DNA of 64,000 nt from Litoreibacter ponti (GCF_003054285.1 NZ_QBKS01000001.1:1240001-1304000); one strand, 5' to 3'; positions 17,471-25,399 are shown, numbered from the stretch's first letter. The notes: generated from the letters alone by a model not told the origin. Translations and numbers: made by a program.

Positions 17471-18223
17471 ATGGAACTGACGGGAAAACACGCGCTGATC
17501 ACCGGGGGCGGCACGGGCATCGGCTTGGCGATTGCCGAGGCACTGGCGGGCGCCGGCGCGGAGGTCACGATCTGCGGCCGCCGGATGGAGGTGCTGGAAG
17601 AGGTCGCGGGCGCACGGATGCATCCCCTTGTCATGGATGTGACCGAGCCGGACCAGATTTTCCACGGTGTGGCCCAGGCGGTGGCAGCCCGCGGCCCGGT
17701 GCAGATCTGCGTGCCCAATGCAGGCATCGCCGAAGGGCGCAACATCCATAAGATGGACCTGGCATTCTGGCGCGGCATGATGGCCACGAACCTCGATGGC
17801 GCGATGCTGACGATCCAGGCCTGCCTGCCATCGATGATGGAGACGGATTGGGGCCGGGTCGTGGCCGTCTCCTCGATCGCGGGGGTGCGCGGCCTGCGCG
17901 GCGCGCCAGCGTATACCGCCTCCAAACACGGGCTGATCGGGCTGATCCGCGGCCTGAGCGAGGATTTCATGGGCAAGCCCTACACGTTCAACGCGCTTTG
18001 CCCCGGCTATGTCGACACCGAAATCGTCACGCGCAACACCGCGGCGATCTCGCAGAAATCCGGGATGAGCGAGGCCGATGCGCTCAACACCATGGTGCGC
18101 GCCAACCGCCACAAGCGGCTTATCGCGGCCTCCGAGATTGGCGCGGCGGCGCTGTGGCTGTGCGGCGCGGGCTCAAGCTCGGTAAATGGGCAAACGATCC
18201 AGATTGCCGGAGGTCAGGTCTAG
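17471..18223 (+). CDS. Short-chain dehydrogenase/reductase
   Basis: A 250-residue classical SDR. The cofactor loop TGGGTGIG is at residues 11-18, NAG at about 83-85, the catalytic serine at 134/135 (VAVSSIAG) and Y148 with K152 (YTASK). CPGYVDTE follows, and the end reads SSVNGQTIQIAGGQV. It is a soluble NAD(P)-dependent oxidoreductase similar to 3-hydroxybutyrate or 3-oxoacyl reductases; the substrate cannot be fixed. ATG 17471 follows ggagg at 17461-17465; longer in-frame starts lie inside the pntA promoter region. It is divergent from pntA, 193 bases apart. Confidence 0.9.
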   Translation: MELTGKHALITGGGTGIGLAIAEALAGAGAEVTICGRRMEVLEEVAGARMHPLVMDVTEPDQIFHGVAQAVAARGPVQICVPNAGIAEGRNIHKMDLAFWRGMMATNLDGAMLTIQACLPSMMETDWGRVVAVSSIAGVRGLRGAPAYTASKHGLIGLIRGLSEDFMGKPYTFNALCPGYVDTEIVTRNTAAISQKSGMSEADALNTMVRANRHKRLIAASEIGAAALWLCGAGSSSVNGQTIQIAGGQV

Positions 18224-18296
18224 ATCACGCGCAATTGCCTTGCCGCCACAGCGCGCGTGCGTCAGCATAGTCTCGCGTCCGGAAGGGAGCGCGACC

Positions 18297-18788
18297 ATGT
18301 CAGACCGTCCCACTCGCCACGTCCATGTCTCGCTTAGGCCCTATCGCCGTGGCGACGGTCCGGCGACGCACAGGGTCTTCTACGACGCCGTCCACCGGGG
18401 CGCGGCCGCGCACTACTCCCCCTACGAGCGCGAGGCCTGGGCGCCGGTAGACACTCCGCCCGACGGCTGGGACGACAAGCTGCTGGCGCAGAATTGCCAG
18501 GTGGCGGAGATGGAGCGGCGGATTGTGGGGTTCATGAGCCTGACCGAGACGGGGCATATCGACATGGCCTTCGTGGCCCCGCAGGTGATGGGGGCTGGCG
18601 TGGCCGACCAGCTTTACGGGCGACTTGAGGCCGACGCGCGGGCGTCCGGATTGGCCGAGCTTACCACCGATGCCAGCCACCTCGCGCGGAGGTTCTTCGC
18701 CCGCCATGGGTGGGAGGTCGTCGCAGCCCAGACCATAAAGGCCAACGGGCGCGATATCGAAAATTTCAGAATGCACAAGACGTTGTAG
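18297..18788 (+). CDS. GNAT family N-acetyltransferase
   Basis: A 163-residue acetyltransferase-like protein starting at ATG 18297 behind ggaaggga. The fold is recognisable from VSLRPYRRGDGPATHRVFYDAV, IVGFMSLTETGHIDMAFVAPQVMGAGVADQLYGRLE (the acetyl-CoA strand and pyrophosphate loop, here QVMGAGVA instead of the usual Q..G.G/A) and ARRFFARHGWEVV. It would acetylate a small molecule or protein amine in the cytoplasm; the acceptor is unknown. It follows the SDR gene by 73 bases. Four tandem palindromes begin 9 bases after its stop. Confidence 0.85.
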   Translation: MSDRPTRHVHVSLRPYRRGDGPATHRVFYDAVHRGAAAHYSPYEREAWAPVDTPPDGWDDKLLAQNCQVAEMERRIVGFMSLTETGHIDMAFVAPQVMGAGVADQLYGRLEADARASGLAELTTDASHLARRFFARHGWEVVAAQTIKANGRDIENFRMHKTL

Positions 18789-18797
18789 CGCGGGGTC

Positions 18798-18892
18798 AAA
18801 GTCGCTTCGAAGCGACTTTCATCAAACCGCCTTGCAAGGCGGTTTCCATGCGATTTCGAAATCGCATGCCCAAGCCCGTTCGAACGGGCTTG
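18798..18892. repeat. Four tandem perfect 22-bp palindromes
   Basis: Four self-complementary 22-mers stand side by side: 18798-18819 (half-site AAAGTCGCTTC), 18824-18845 (AAACCGCCTTG), 18847-18868 (CATGCGATTTC) and 18871-18892 (CAAGCCCGTTC), with spacers of 4, 1 and 2 bases. The four half-sites differ, so this is not a simple duplication; only length, symmetry and a TTCGAA or TTGCAA centre are shared. The array fills the gap between the convergent GNAT and hppD genes and could serve both as a terminator, although no T-run follows. Confidence 0.9.
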
Positions 18893-18908
18893 CCCAGCTC
18901 TGCAAAGT

Positions 18909-20003
18909 TTACTCCGCCGCCAAGACGCCCCGGTCGATCTGATCCTGTTCGATGGCCTCGAACAGTGCCTTGAAGTTGCCCTCACCGAAACCGTCATCGC
19001 CCTTGCGCTGGATGAACTCGAAAAAGATCGGCCCGATGCAGGTCTTGGAGAAGATTTGCAGCAGGATGCGCGTCTCGCCCCCGTCGACCACGCCTTCACC
19101 ATCAATGAGGATGCCGTGTTTTTCCATCCGCTCGATGGGCTCTTCATGGCCCGCAACGCGGGTCTTGGACAGCGGATAATAGGTCGCGGGCGGCTTCGGC
19201 ATGAAGGTCAGCCCGCGGGCGGCGATCTCGTCGACCGCCTCGTAGATGTCTTTTGCCCCCACGGCGATGTGCTGGATACCCTCGCCCTTGTAGCGCTTGA
19301 GGTATTCGACGATCTGCCCGCTCTCGCCGCGATCCTCGTTGATCGGGATGCGGATGCGGCCGCAGGGCGATGTCAGGGCGCGCGAAAACAGCCCCGAATG
19401 CTTGCCCTGGATATCGAAGAAGCGGATCTCGCGGAAGTTGAACAGGTCGCCGTAGAACTTGAACCACACATCCATATTGCCCTTGTGGACATTGTGGGTG
19501 AGGTGGTCGAGGTAGTGGAAGCCCACGCCTTCGGGATGGGTCTTGGCGACCCAGTCGAACTCGGCGTTGTAGGGGTTGGTCTCGTAATACTGGTCGATGA
19601 AGTAGATGAGAGAGCCGCCGATGCCGCGAATGGCAGGCACATCCATGGTCTTGCCGGGGCCATAGTAGGGCTCCGCCCCCTTGGCCACCGCATGTTGAAA
19701 CGCATGATCCGCATCCACCACGCGCCACGCCATCGACGGCGCGCAGGGCCCGTGCTCTTGCACAAACTCCAGCGCGTGGCTGCCCGGTTCGGAATTGATC
19801 ACATAGGTGATATCGCCCTGCTGCCACAGCTCGATCGCCTTGGTCTTGTGGTTGGCCGTATGGGTGTAGCCCATCTTGGCAAAGAGCGCGCGCAGCTGGT
19901 CGCGGTCCTCGTGGGCGAACTCGACAAACTCGAACCCGTCGGTCCCGGCCGGGTTCTCGGGCGAGATGGTGGCTTTCGGGGCGTTGTGCGGGAAAGGGCC
20001 CAT
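18909..20003 (-). CDS. hppD: 4-Hydroxyphenylpyruvate dioxygenase
   Basis: A 364-residue dioxygenase that turns 4-hydroxyphenylpyruvate into homogentisate in tyrosine breakdown. The Fe(II) ligands are visible as H167 (LDHLTHNV), H245 (GIQHIAVG) and E329 (GPIFFEFIQRKGDDGFG, the family signature). The start gives MGPFPHNAPKATISPENPAG. The length is typical of bacterial HPPD. It is divergent from an Lrp/AsnC-type regulator, which very likely controls it; palindromic sites lie in the 157 bases between. Homogentisate dioxygenase and fumarylacetoacetase genes are not in the window. Confidence 0.95.
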   Translation of the reverse strand: MGPFPHNAPKATISPENPAGTDGFEFVEFAHEDRDQLRALFAKMGYTHTANHKTKAIELWQQGDITYVINSEPGSHALEFVQEHGPCAPSMAWRVVDADHAFQHAVAKGAEPYYGPGKTMDVPAIRGIGGSLIYFIDQYYETNPYNAEFDWVAKTHPEGVGFHYLDHLTHNVHKGNMDVWFKFYGDLFNFREIRFFDIQGKHSGLFSRALTSPCGRIRIPINEDRGESGQIVEYLKRYKGEGIQHIAVGAKDIYEAVDEIAARGLTFMPKPPATYYPLSKTRVAGHEEPIERMEKHGILIDGEGVVDGGETRILLQIFSKTCIGPIFFEFIQRKGDDGFGEGNFKALFEAIEQDQIDRGVLAAE

Positions 20004-20122
20004 GGGATGTCTCCGTTATGCGTGATTTTCACGAATATAAGCCCGCAGGCGACGGATATTCACGCATTTTGGGGCCTTCGCGCTTCCAAAGATGCGCAAT
20101 ATTCTCTAGACTGAACGCTATC

Positions 20123-20137
20123 GCGCGAATTTCGCGC
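20123..20137. promoter_or_regulatory. Candidate operator between hppD and the Lrp-type regulator
   Basis: GCGCGAA-T-TTCGCGC is a perfect 7+7 palindrome 24 bases before the regulator ATG. A second symmetric element, GCGTGA-ttt-TCACG, lies near 20020-20033 just upstream of hppD, and ATTCACGC recurs near 20059. AT-rich dyads in such divergent regions are typical Lrp-family targets. Binding is inferred. Confidence 0.5.
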
Positions 20138-20160
20138 ATGTCTCGCGCAGGAGTCGCAAA

Positions 20161-20622
20161 ATGCCCGCATTGGATGCCGCCGATCTGAGGCTTCTGGACC
20201 TGCTGCAGCGCGACGGGCAGATGACCGCGCAGGCGCTGGCGGAGAAGGTGCACCTGTCCCCCAGCCAGGTCGCGCGCCGCAAGCAGCGGCTGGAGGCCGA
20301 TGGTGTTATCCGCGGCTACCGCGCGCATCTCGACCCCAAGGCGGTTGGGCTCAGCGTGCAAGCCTTCGTGCAGATCCAGACCGCGACCCATACGGATACC
20401 AGCCACCGCGCCTTTCTGCGCCTGACCGAGACCCAGCCCGAGATCATCGCCGCCTGGACCCTGACAGGCGAGGCCGACTACCTGCTGCGCATCATCTGCG
20501 CCGACCTGACCGCGCTCAACCGGTTGGTGCAAGAGGTGCTGCTGCCCCACCCCGCCGTGGGCCGGGTGCAAAGCCAGATCGTGATGGACGAGATCAAGCC
20601 GGACAGCCCGCTGCCCACCTGA
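20161..20622 (+). CDS. Lrp/AsnC family transcriptional regulator
   Basis: A 153-residue regulator. Residues 1-60 form the helix-turn-helix (LDAADLRLLDLLQRDGQM, then ALAEKVHLSPSQVARRKQRL), and the C-terminal half is the RAM/AsnC ligand-binding domain (VQAFVQIQT, IIAAWTLTGEADYLLRI). Members sense amino acids and act as dimers to octamers. Divergent placement next to hppD suggests it responds to tyrosine, phenylalanine or their keto acids and controls hppD and itself. ATG 20161 gives the family-typical short lead; caggag stands about ten bases upstream. Confidence 0.9.
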   Translation: MPALDAADLRLLDLLQRDGQMTAQALAEKVHLSPSQVARRKQRLEADGVIRGYRAHLDPKAVGLSVQAFVQIQTATHTDTSHRAFLRLTETQPEIIAAWTLTGEADYLLRIICADLTALNRLVQEVLLPHPAVGRVQSQIVMDEIKPDSPLPT

Positions 20623-20696
20623 GCGGGAAATCGTGACTTGCCCTAACGTCATCTGCTCGCGCAGGATCGGTGTATTCAACAAAAAGGAGTCCAGGG

Positions 20697-21509
20697 ATGT
20701 GCGATATCTGCGTGATGAATTCGGTGAAGGAGAAGATGCTGTCGCGGCGGTCCTTCTTTAAGACCGCTGCCATGGGCGGCGTTGCGGCGGCAGCCTCAAC
20801 CATGGCGGCCCCACCGGCGCTGGCCGCCGGTCACGGCACGGTCGAGGACATGACCCACACCCTAAGCGAGGATTTCCCCACCTATTTCGGCGCGCCGGGA
20901 TATGGCGCGGAACAGACGTTCAATTTCGCCGATAACGGCTTCAACCTTCTCAACCTGACGATCAACGAGCATACCGGCACCCATATCGACGCGCCGCTGC
21001 ACTTCTCCGCCGATGGCACGTCCGTCGACGAGATCGAGATCTCGAACCTCGTCGCGCCCCTTTGCGTGATCGACGTGGCCGCCAAGGCGGAGGGCAATGC
21101 CGACTATCAAGTCACCCCCGACGACATCAAAGCCTGGACCGACGCCAATGGCGACATCCCGGCCCATGCCTGCGTGGCGATGCATTCGGGCTGGGGGGCC
21201 AAGACCGCGACGGAGGCCTATCGCGGCTTTGACGGCGACAAGCAGCACTACCCGGGCTTCCATATCGAGGCCACGCAGATGTTGCTGGAAACCCCAGCGG
21301 CCTCCATGGCTGTCGACACCCTGTCGCTGGACCACGGCCCATCGGCGGATTTCGCCACGCATTACGCCTGGTTGCCCACCGGCCGCTTCGGCATCGAGAA
21401 CATGGCAAATCTCGACCGCGTGCCCGCCGCTGGCGCGACTTTAATCATCGGCGCGCCGAAACATCGCGGCGGCACCGGCGGCCCGGCCCGTATCTTCGCC
21501 ATGGTGTAG
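20697..21509 (+). CDS. Tat-exported cyclase / kynurenine-formamidase-like hydrolase
   Basis: A 270-residue metal-dependent hydrolase of the cyclase family. The signature HTGTHIDAPLHF binds the metal; VDTLSLDHGPS and GRFGIENMANLD are further family segments. The N-terminus carries a twin-arginine signal (SRRSFFKTA, then a hydrophobic alanine-rich stretch ending ALAAG), so it should be exported folded to the periplasm. The leader before it contains a C..C pair (MCDICVMNS), which is unusual. ATG 20697 follows aaaaaggag. Relatives hydrolyse formamides, cyclic amides or lactones; the substrate is not evident. Confidence 0.85.
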   Translation: MCDICVMNSVKEKMLSRRSFFKTAAMGGVAAAASTMAAPPALAAGHGTVEDMTHTLSEDFPTYFGAPGYGAEQTFNFADNGFNLLNLTINEHTGTHIDAPLHFSADGTSVDEIEISNLVAPLCVIDVAAKAEGNADYQVTPDDIKAWTDANGDIPAHACVAMHSGWGAKTATEAYRGFDGDKQHYPGFHIEATQMLLETPAASMAVDTLSLDHGPSADFATHYAWLPTGRFGIENMANLDRVPAAGATLIIGAPKHRGGTGGPARIFAMV

Positions 21510-21532
21510 ACTCTCCCCGGTGAGGGGTATTT

Positions 21533-21565
21533 CATGGGCGCAGCTCATCAGGGACTGCGCCCATG
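21533..21565 (+). promoter_or_regulatory. Hairpin enclosing the start codon of the antiporter gene
   Basis: CATGGGCGCAG (21533-21543) is exactly complementary to CTGCGCCCATG (21555-21565), with an 11-base loop. The ATG start of the KefC-like antiporter (21563-21565) is inside the 3' arm. The 3' arm therefore hides the start codon when folded. No T-run follows, so it is a poor terminator for the cyclase gene 24 bases upstream. Confidence 0.7.
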
Positions 21566-23455
21566 GAATCCTTCCTTCTCCAATCCACCATTTACCTGGC
21601 CGCCGCCTGTGTGGCGGTGCCGCTCTGCGTGCGGCTGGGGCTTGGGTCGGTGCTGGGCTACCTGATGGCGGGCATTATCATCGGCCCCATCGCGGGGCTG
21701 GTGGGCAGCGAGACCGAAAGCCTGCAGCACTTCGCGGAATTCGGCGTGGTGATGATGCTGTTCCTGATCGGGTTGGAGCTGGAGCCGCGCGCCCTGTGGG
21801 ACATGCGCCACCGGCTTTTGGGCCTTGGCGGCTTACAGGTGACCCTGACCACCGGACTGATCCTCGCCGCCGCGATGGCGCTTGGGCAGCCGTGGCATGT
21901 CTCGCTCGCGATCGGCATGATATTTGCTCTCTCGTCTACGGCGATCGTGCTGCAGACGCTGAATGAAAAGGGGCTGATGCAGACCGGCGGCGGGCGCTCG
22001 GCCTTCTCCGTTTTGCTGACGCAGGATATCGCGGTGATACCGATGCTTGCGCTGATCCCGCTGCTGGTCTGGCCCGGGCTCGACAATCACGCCGCCTCGC
22101 CCAACGGGGGCCACGGCACGGACCATGGCGACGGTCACGGCGTCGACGCAGGCATCATGACCTTCATCGAGGGGCTGCCCGGCTGGGGCGTGACCCTGAT
22201 CACGGTTGCTGCGATCGTGCTGATCGTGGTCGGCGGCCATTACCTGACGCGGCCGGTCTTCCGCTACATCCACTGGGCGCGGCTGCGCGAGATGTACACC
22301 GCCGTCTCGCTTCTGTTCGTGGTGGGCGTCGCCGTGGTCATGCTGGCCGTGGGGCTGTCCCCGGCCCTTGGCACGTTCCTCGCGGGCGTGGTGCTGGCCA
22401 ACAGCGAGTTCCGCCACGAGCTGGAGGCCGATATCGAGCCCTTCAAGGGCCTCCTGTTGGGTCTGTTTTTCATCACGGTGGGCGCGGGGATCAATTTCGG
22501 CACGCTGGCGGGCGCGCCCTTCCTGATCATCGGGCTGACGCTTGGGATGATGCTGATCAAATACGCGGTGCTGTTCGTCTTGGCTCTGATCTTCAAGATC
22601 CGTGGCCGTGACCGGATGCTGTTTACCCTCGGCCTCGCGCAAGCGGGGGAATTCGGCTTCGTTTTGACCAGCTTCACGGTGCAGCAGAACGTCGTGCCAA
22701 ACTGGCTGTCGGAAATCCTGCTATTGGTCGTCGCCCTGTCGATGCTGCTGACCCCGCTGCTTTTCATCGCCTACGACGCGCTGTCCAAACGCATGGCCGA
22801 ACATGGCGAGGCGACACCCCATGACGATATCGACGAACAAGAGCCGATCATCATCGCGGGCATCGGGCGTTTCGGGCAGGTGGTCAACCGGCTGCTGCAA
22901 AGCTCCGGCTTTCGCACCACCGTGCTGGACCACGACCTGTCGCTTATCCAGCTGATGCGCCGCTTCGGCTTCAAGGGCTTCTTCGGCGATCCGACCCGGC
23001 CAGAACTGCTGCACGCCGCCGGACTGGCGGAGGCCAAGGTGCTTGTCGTGGCCGTGGATGACCCGAAATCCGCGACCAAGATCGTGGCCTTCGCCCGCAA
23101 GGAACGCCCTGATCTGGTGATCATCGCCCGCGCCCGCGACCGGGTGCATGTGTTCGAGCTCTACAAGGCCGGGGCCGACAAGATCGTGCGCGAGATGTTC
23201 GACAGCTCGCTGCGCGCGGGCCGCTACGTGCTGGAGGCGATGGGGATCACGGAATACGACGCCCACGCGCAGGAGGTCGATTTCTTCCGCATGGACCGCG
23301 CCGCAATGCAGGATCTCGCGATGCTGTGGGATCCGAAGATCCCCGTGACCAAGAACGAGGCCTACCTCGAGCGCGCGCGGGAACTGAACCGCGACCTCGA
23401 AGTCGCACTGCTCGACAATCTCTCGAAAGCCTCCAAGCAGGACGCGGCTGAATGA
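21563..23455 (+). CDS. KefB/KefC-type cation:proton antiporter (CPA2) with RCK domain
   Basis: A 630-residue CPA2 antiporter. The first 400 residues contain about twelve membrane helices with the FLIGLELEPRALW and LSSTAIVLQTLNE motifs. A His/Gly/Asp-rich loop (GGHGTDHGDGHG) near residues 182-193 is uncommon. Residues from about 430 form a TrkA-N/RCK domain (IIIAGIGRFGQVVNRLLQSS) that binds a nucleotide and gates the channel; the end is charged. Related proteins exchange K+ for H+, in E. coli under glutathione-adduct control. The start is the ATG at 21563, which sits in a hairpin and lacks a clear ribosome-binding site. Confidence 0.9.
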   Translation: MESFLLQSTIYLAAACVAVPLCVRLGLGSVLGYLMAGIIIGPIAGLVGSETESLQHFAEFGVVMMLFLIGLELEPRALWDMRHRLLGLGGLQVTLTTGLILAAAMALGQPWHVSLAIGMIFALSSTAIVLQTLNEKGLMQTGGGRSAFSVLLTQDIAVIPMLALIPLLVWPGLDNHAASPNGGHGTDHGDGHGVDAGIMTFIEGLPGWGVTLITVAAIVLIVVGGHYLTRPVFRYIHWARLREMYTAVSLLFVVGVAVVMLAVGLSPALGTFLAGVVLANSEFRHELEADIEPFKGLLLGLFFITVGAGINFGTLAGAPFLIIGLTLGMMLIKYAVLFVLALIFKIRGRDRMLFTLGLAQAGEFGFVLTSFTVQQNVVPNWLSEILLLVVALSMLLTPLLFIAYDALSKRMAEHGEATPHDDIDEQEPIIIAGIGRFGQVVNRLLQSSGFRTTVLDHDLSLIQLMRRFGFKGFFGDPTRPELLHAAGLAEAKVLVVAVDDPKSATKIVAFARKERPDLVIIARARDRVHVFELYKAGADKIVREMFDSSLRAGRYVLEAMGITEYDAHAQEVDFFRMDRAAMQDLAMLWDPKIPVTKNEAYLERARELNRDLEVALLDNLSKASKQDAAE

Positions 23456-24463
23456 TCAGCCGTCGCTGACGCCCGCCTCAGTAAAGGTCGCCGTACCGGA
23501 ATGGCACGCAACGGCGGCTTTCAAAATGCCGATGGCCGTCGCCGCGCCGGAGCCTTCACCGAGGCGCAGGCCGAGCGACAGGAGCGGCGCCTTGCCGATG
23601 CCCTCGAGCAGCTTGCCATGGGCACCCTCGGCCGACAGATGCCCCGCAACGCAGTGATCGAGCGCGCCTGTGTGCAGCTTTTCCAGCACTGCCGCGGCGG
23701 CCGTGCAGATGAAGCCGTCGAGGATCACCGGGATACGCTCCGCCCGCGCCCGCGCGATGGCGCCGACCATGGCGGCCAGTTCGCGCCCTCCGAGGCAGCG
23801 CAGGACTTCCAAAGGCGCGCGGTGCTGGTGCAAGGCCAACCCAGCATCGACCACCCGCGCCTTGGTAGCGAGCCCGGCATCGTCCACGCCAGTGCCGCGC
23901 CCGACCCAGTCGGCCCCGGCCCCGCCAAACAGCGCTGCACCAAGCGCGGCCGCGGCGGTCGTGTTGCCGATGCCCATCTCGCCGGTGACCAGCAGGTCCG
24001 CGCTTGTGTCCACCGCGTCCCAGCCTTTGGCCAGCGCCGCCACACACTCCGCCTCGGACATCGCGGGGGCCTTGGTGAAATCCGCCGTGGGCCGGTCCAG
24101 CGCCAACGCGTGCACATCCATGCGCGCGCCGAACGCCTTGGCCAGCTGGTTGATCGCCGCCCCGCCATGTTCGAAATTGGCCACCATCTGCGCGGTCACC
24201 TCTGGCGGGAAAGCCGACACGCTTTGCGCGCAGACCCCGTGATTGCCTGCGAAGATGACGATCTGTGGCGCGTCCAGCGTGGGACGGTCCGTGCCTCGCC
24301 AGGACGCGTACCAGATCGCGAGATCCTCGAGCCGCCCGAGCGCGCCCGGCGGCTTGGTCAACTGCCCGTTGCGCGCCTCTGCATCCGCACGCGCGCTTGC
24401 ATCTGCATTTGGGCCCGCAGCGACAAGGGCCGCGAAGTCGGAAAGGGTGGAGAACGCAGCCAT
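23456..24463 (-). CDS. cobT: Nicotinate-nucleotide:dimethylbenzimidazole phosphoribosyltransferase
   Basis: A 335-residue enzyme that makes alpha-ribazole phosphate for the lower loop of cobalamin. Recognisable stretches are KPPGALGRLEDLAIWYASW, IVIFAGNHGVCAQSVSAFP, VTGEMGIGNTTAAAAL and the C-terminal LRLGEGSGAATAIGILKAAV, which carries the catalytic glutamate. I start it at ATG 24463; a TTG five codons earlier is possible. It is divergent from cobS, 55 bases apart, and both act in the last steps of B12 assembly. The B12-dependent methylmalonyl-CoA mutase lies 24 kb away in the same window. Confidence 0.95.
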   Translation of the reverse strand: MAAFSTLSDFAALVAAGPNADASARADAEARNGQLTKPPGALGRLEDLAIWYASWRGTDRPTLDAPQIVIFAGNHGVCAQSVSAFPPEVTAQMVANFEHGGAAINQLAKAFGARMDVHALALDRPTADFTKAPAMSEAECVAALAKGWDAVDTSADLLVTGEMGIGNTTAAAALGAALFGGAGADWVGRGTGVDDAGLATKARVVDAGLALHQHRAPLEVLRCLGGRELAAMVGAIARARAERIPVILDGFICTAAAAVLEKLHTGALDHCVAGHLSAEGAHGKLLEGIGKAPLLSLGLRLGEGSGAATAIGILKAAVACHSGTATFTEAGVSDG

Positions 24464-24518
24464 GGCACCTGCTCGCAATTGTCAAAACTCTCGCATCTGT
24501 TTACCCCTGAAGGCTGTG

Positions 24519-25316
24519 ATGACAAGGCCAACCCAGCGACACCAAATGGAAAATTCCGACACAAAGGCCTTTCGGGGCGAGGATATCTGGGTGGCGCTCG
24601 GCCTGCTGACGCGCCTGCCCCTGCCCGCGCGGCACTGGAACGCGGCGCGGCCTGCGGCGCTGGCCGCCTGGGCCTATCCGCTGGCGGGGCTGGTGGTGGG
24701 CGTTGTGGCCTGCGCTTTGGGGGCCGCGGCCCTATGGCTGGGCACGCCTGCAGGCTTCGTCGCCGCGCTGATCCTGGCAAGCTTGAGTGTGCTGACCGGC
24801 GCGATGCACGAGGACGGCATGGCTGACGCGGCGGATGGGCTGTGGGGCGGGCATGATGTGACGCGACGTCTCGAGATCATGAAGGACAGCCATATCGGGG
24901 CCTTCGGCGTGATCGCGCTGATCGCGGGCTTCGCCCTGCGCTGGAGCGCGCTGACGGCCTTGATCGCCGCAGGGACCCTGTGGGCGCCCGTCTTGGCTGT
25001 TGCCATGATCTCCCGCGCGGCGATGGTCGGGGTGATGCACACCCTGCCGCATGCCCGCGAGATGGGCTTGTCGCATATGACGGGCCGTCCGGGCTTGCCT
25101 GCGCTGGGCATCGCCTGCGCGCTAGCGTTCGTCGCCGCCATCACGATGCTCGGCGCGCCAGGTCTTGCGATCCTTGCAATCGCGGCCCTCACCGCCCTCG
25201 CCTGCGCCGCAATCGCGCGGGCCAAGATTGGCGGGCAAACGGGCGACATTCTCGGCGCGATCCAACAGATGACGGAAATCACCATGTACGCATGTCTTGC
25301 GGCGCTGCTGATCTAG
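24519..25316 (+). CDS. cobS: Adenosylcobinamide-GDP ribazoletransferase
   Basis: A 265-residue inner-membrane cobalamin synthase joining adenosylcobinamide-GDP to alpha-ribazole phosphate. The catalytic motif is TGAMHEDGMADAADGLWGG, followed by RLEIMKDSHIGAFGV; six or so membrane helices follow, ending GGQTGDILGAIQQMTEI. I prefer ATG 24519 because tgaagg precedes it by 5 bases, giving MTRPTQRHQMENS; a second ATG at 24546 would give 256 residues but has no ribosome-binding site. It is the divergent partner of cobT. Confidence 0.92.
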   Translation: MTRPTQRHQMENSDTKAFRGEDIWVALGLLTRLPLPARHWNAARPAALAAWAYPLAGLVVGVVACALGAAALWLGTPAGFVAALILASLSVLTGAMHEDGMADAADGLWGGHDVTRRLEIMKDSHIGAFGVIALIAGFALRWSALTALIAAGTLWAPVLAVAMISRAAMVGVMHTLPHAREMGLSHMTGRPGLPALGIACALAFVAAITMLGAPGLAILAIAALTALACAAIARAKIGGQTGDILGAIQQMTEITMYACLAALLI

Positions 25317-25324
25317 CCCTCGTT

Positions 25325-25349
25325 GGCTTCGTTTTGGCAAAAATACTCA
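25325..25349 (+). repeat. 25-bp intergenic repeat, copy 1
   Basis: This 25-base sequence (GGCTTCGTTTTGG, then CAAAAATACTCA) recurs without mismatch at 57248-57272. It lies between the convergent cobS and carD genes. The shorter core GTTTTGGCAAAA is also found at 26923-26934. Confidence 0.8.
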
Positions 25350-25364
25350 ATCCGCAAGATGCGC

Positions 25365-25399
25365 AAAAAAAGGCCACGCCCGGTCGGGGCATGGCCTTT
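25365..25399 (-). terminator. Intrinsic terminator of the carD gene
   Basis: On the minus strand GGCCATGCCCC pairs with GGGCGTGGCC and is followed by seven Ts (A-run 25365-25371 on the plus strand). It lies 22 bases past the carD stop and is the clearest intrinsic terminator in the window; flanking A bases also let it act weakly for cobS. Confidence 0.9.

Noticed and set aside
18798..18892. Palindrome array as a CRISPR or as insertion-sequence ends
   Set aside because: The four units are not copies of one repeat, spacers are 1-4 bases, and there is no cas or transposase gene nearby.
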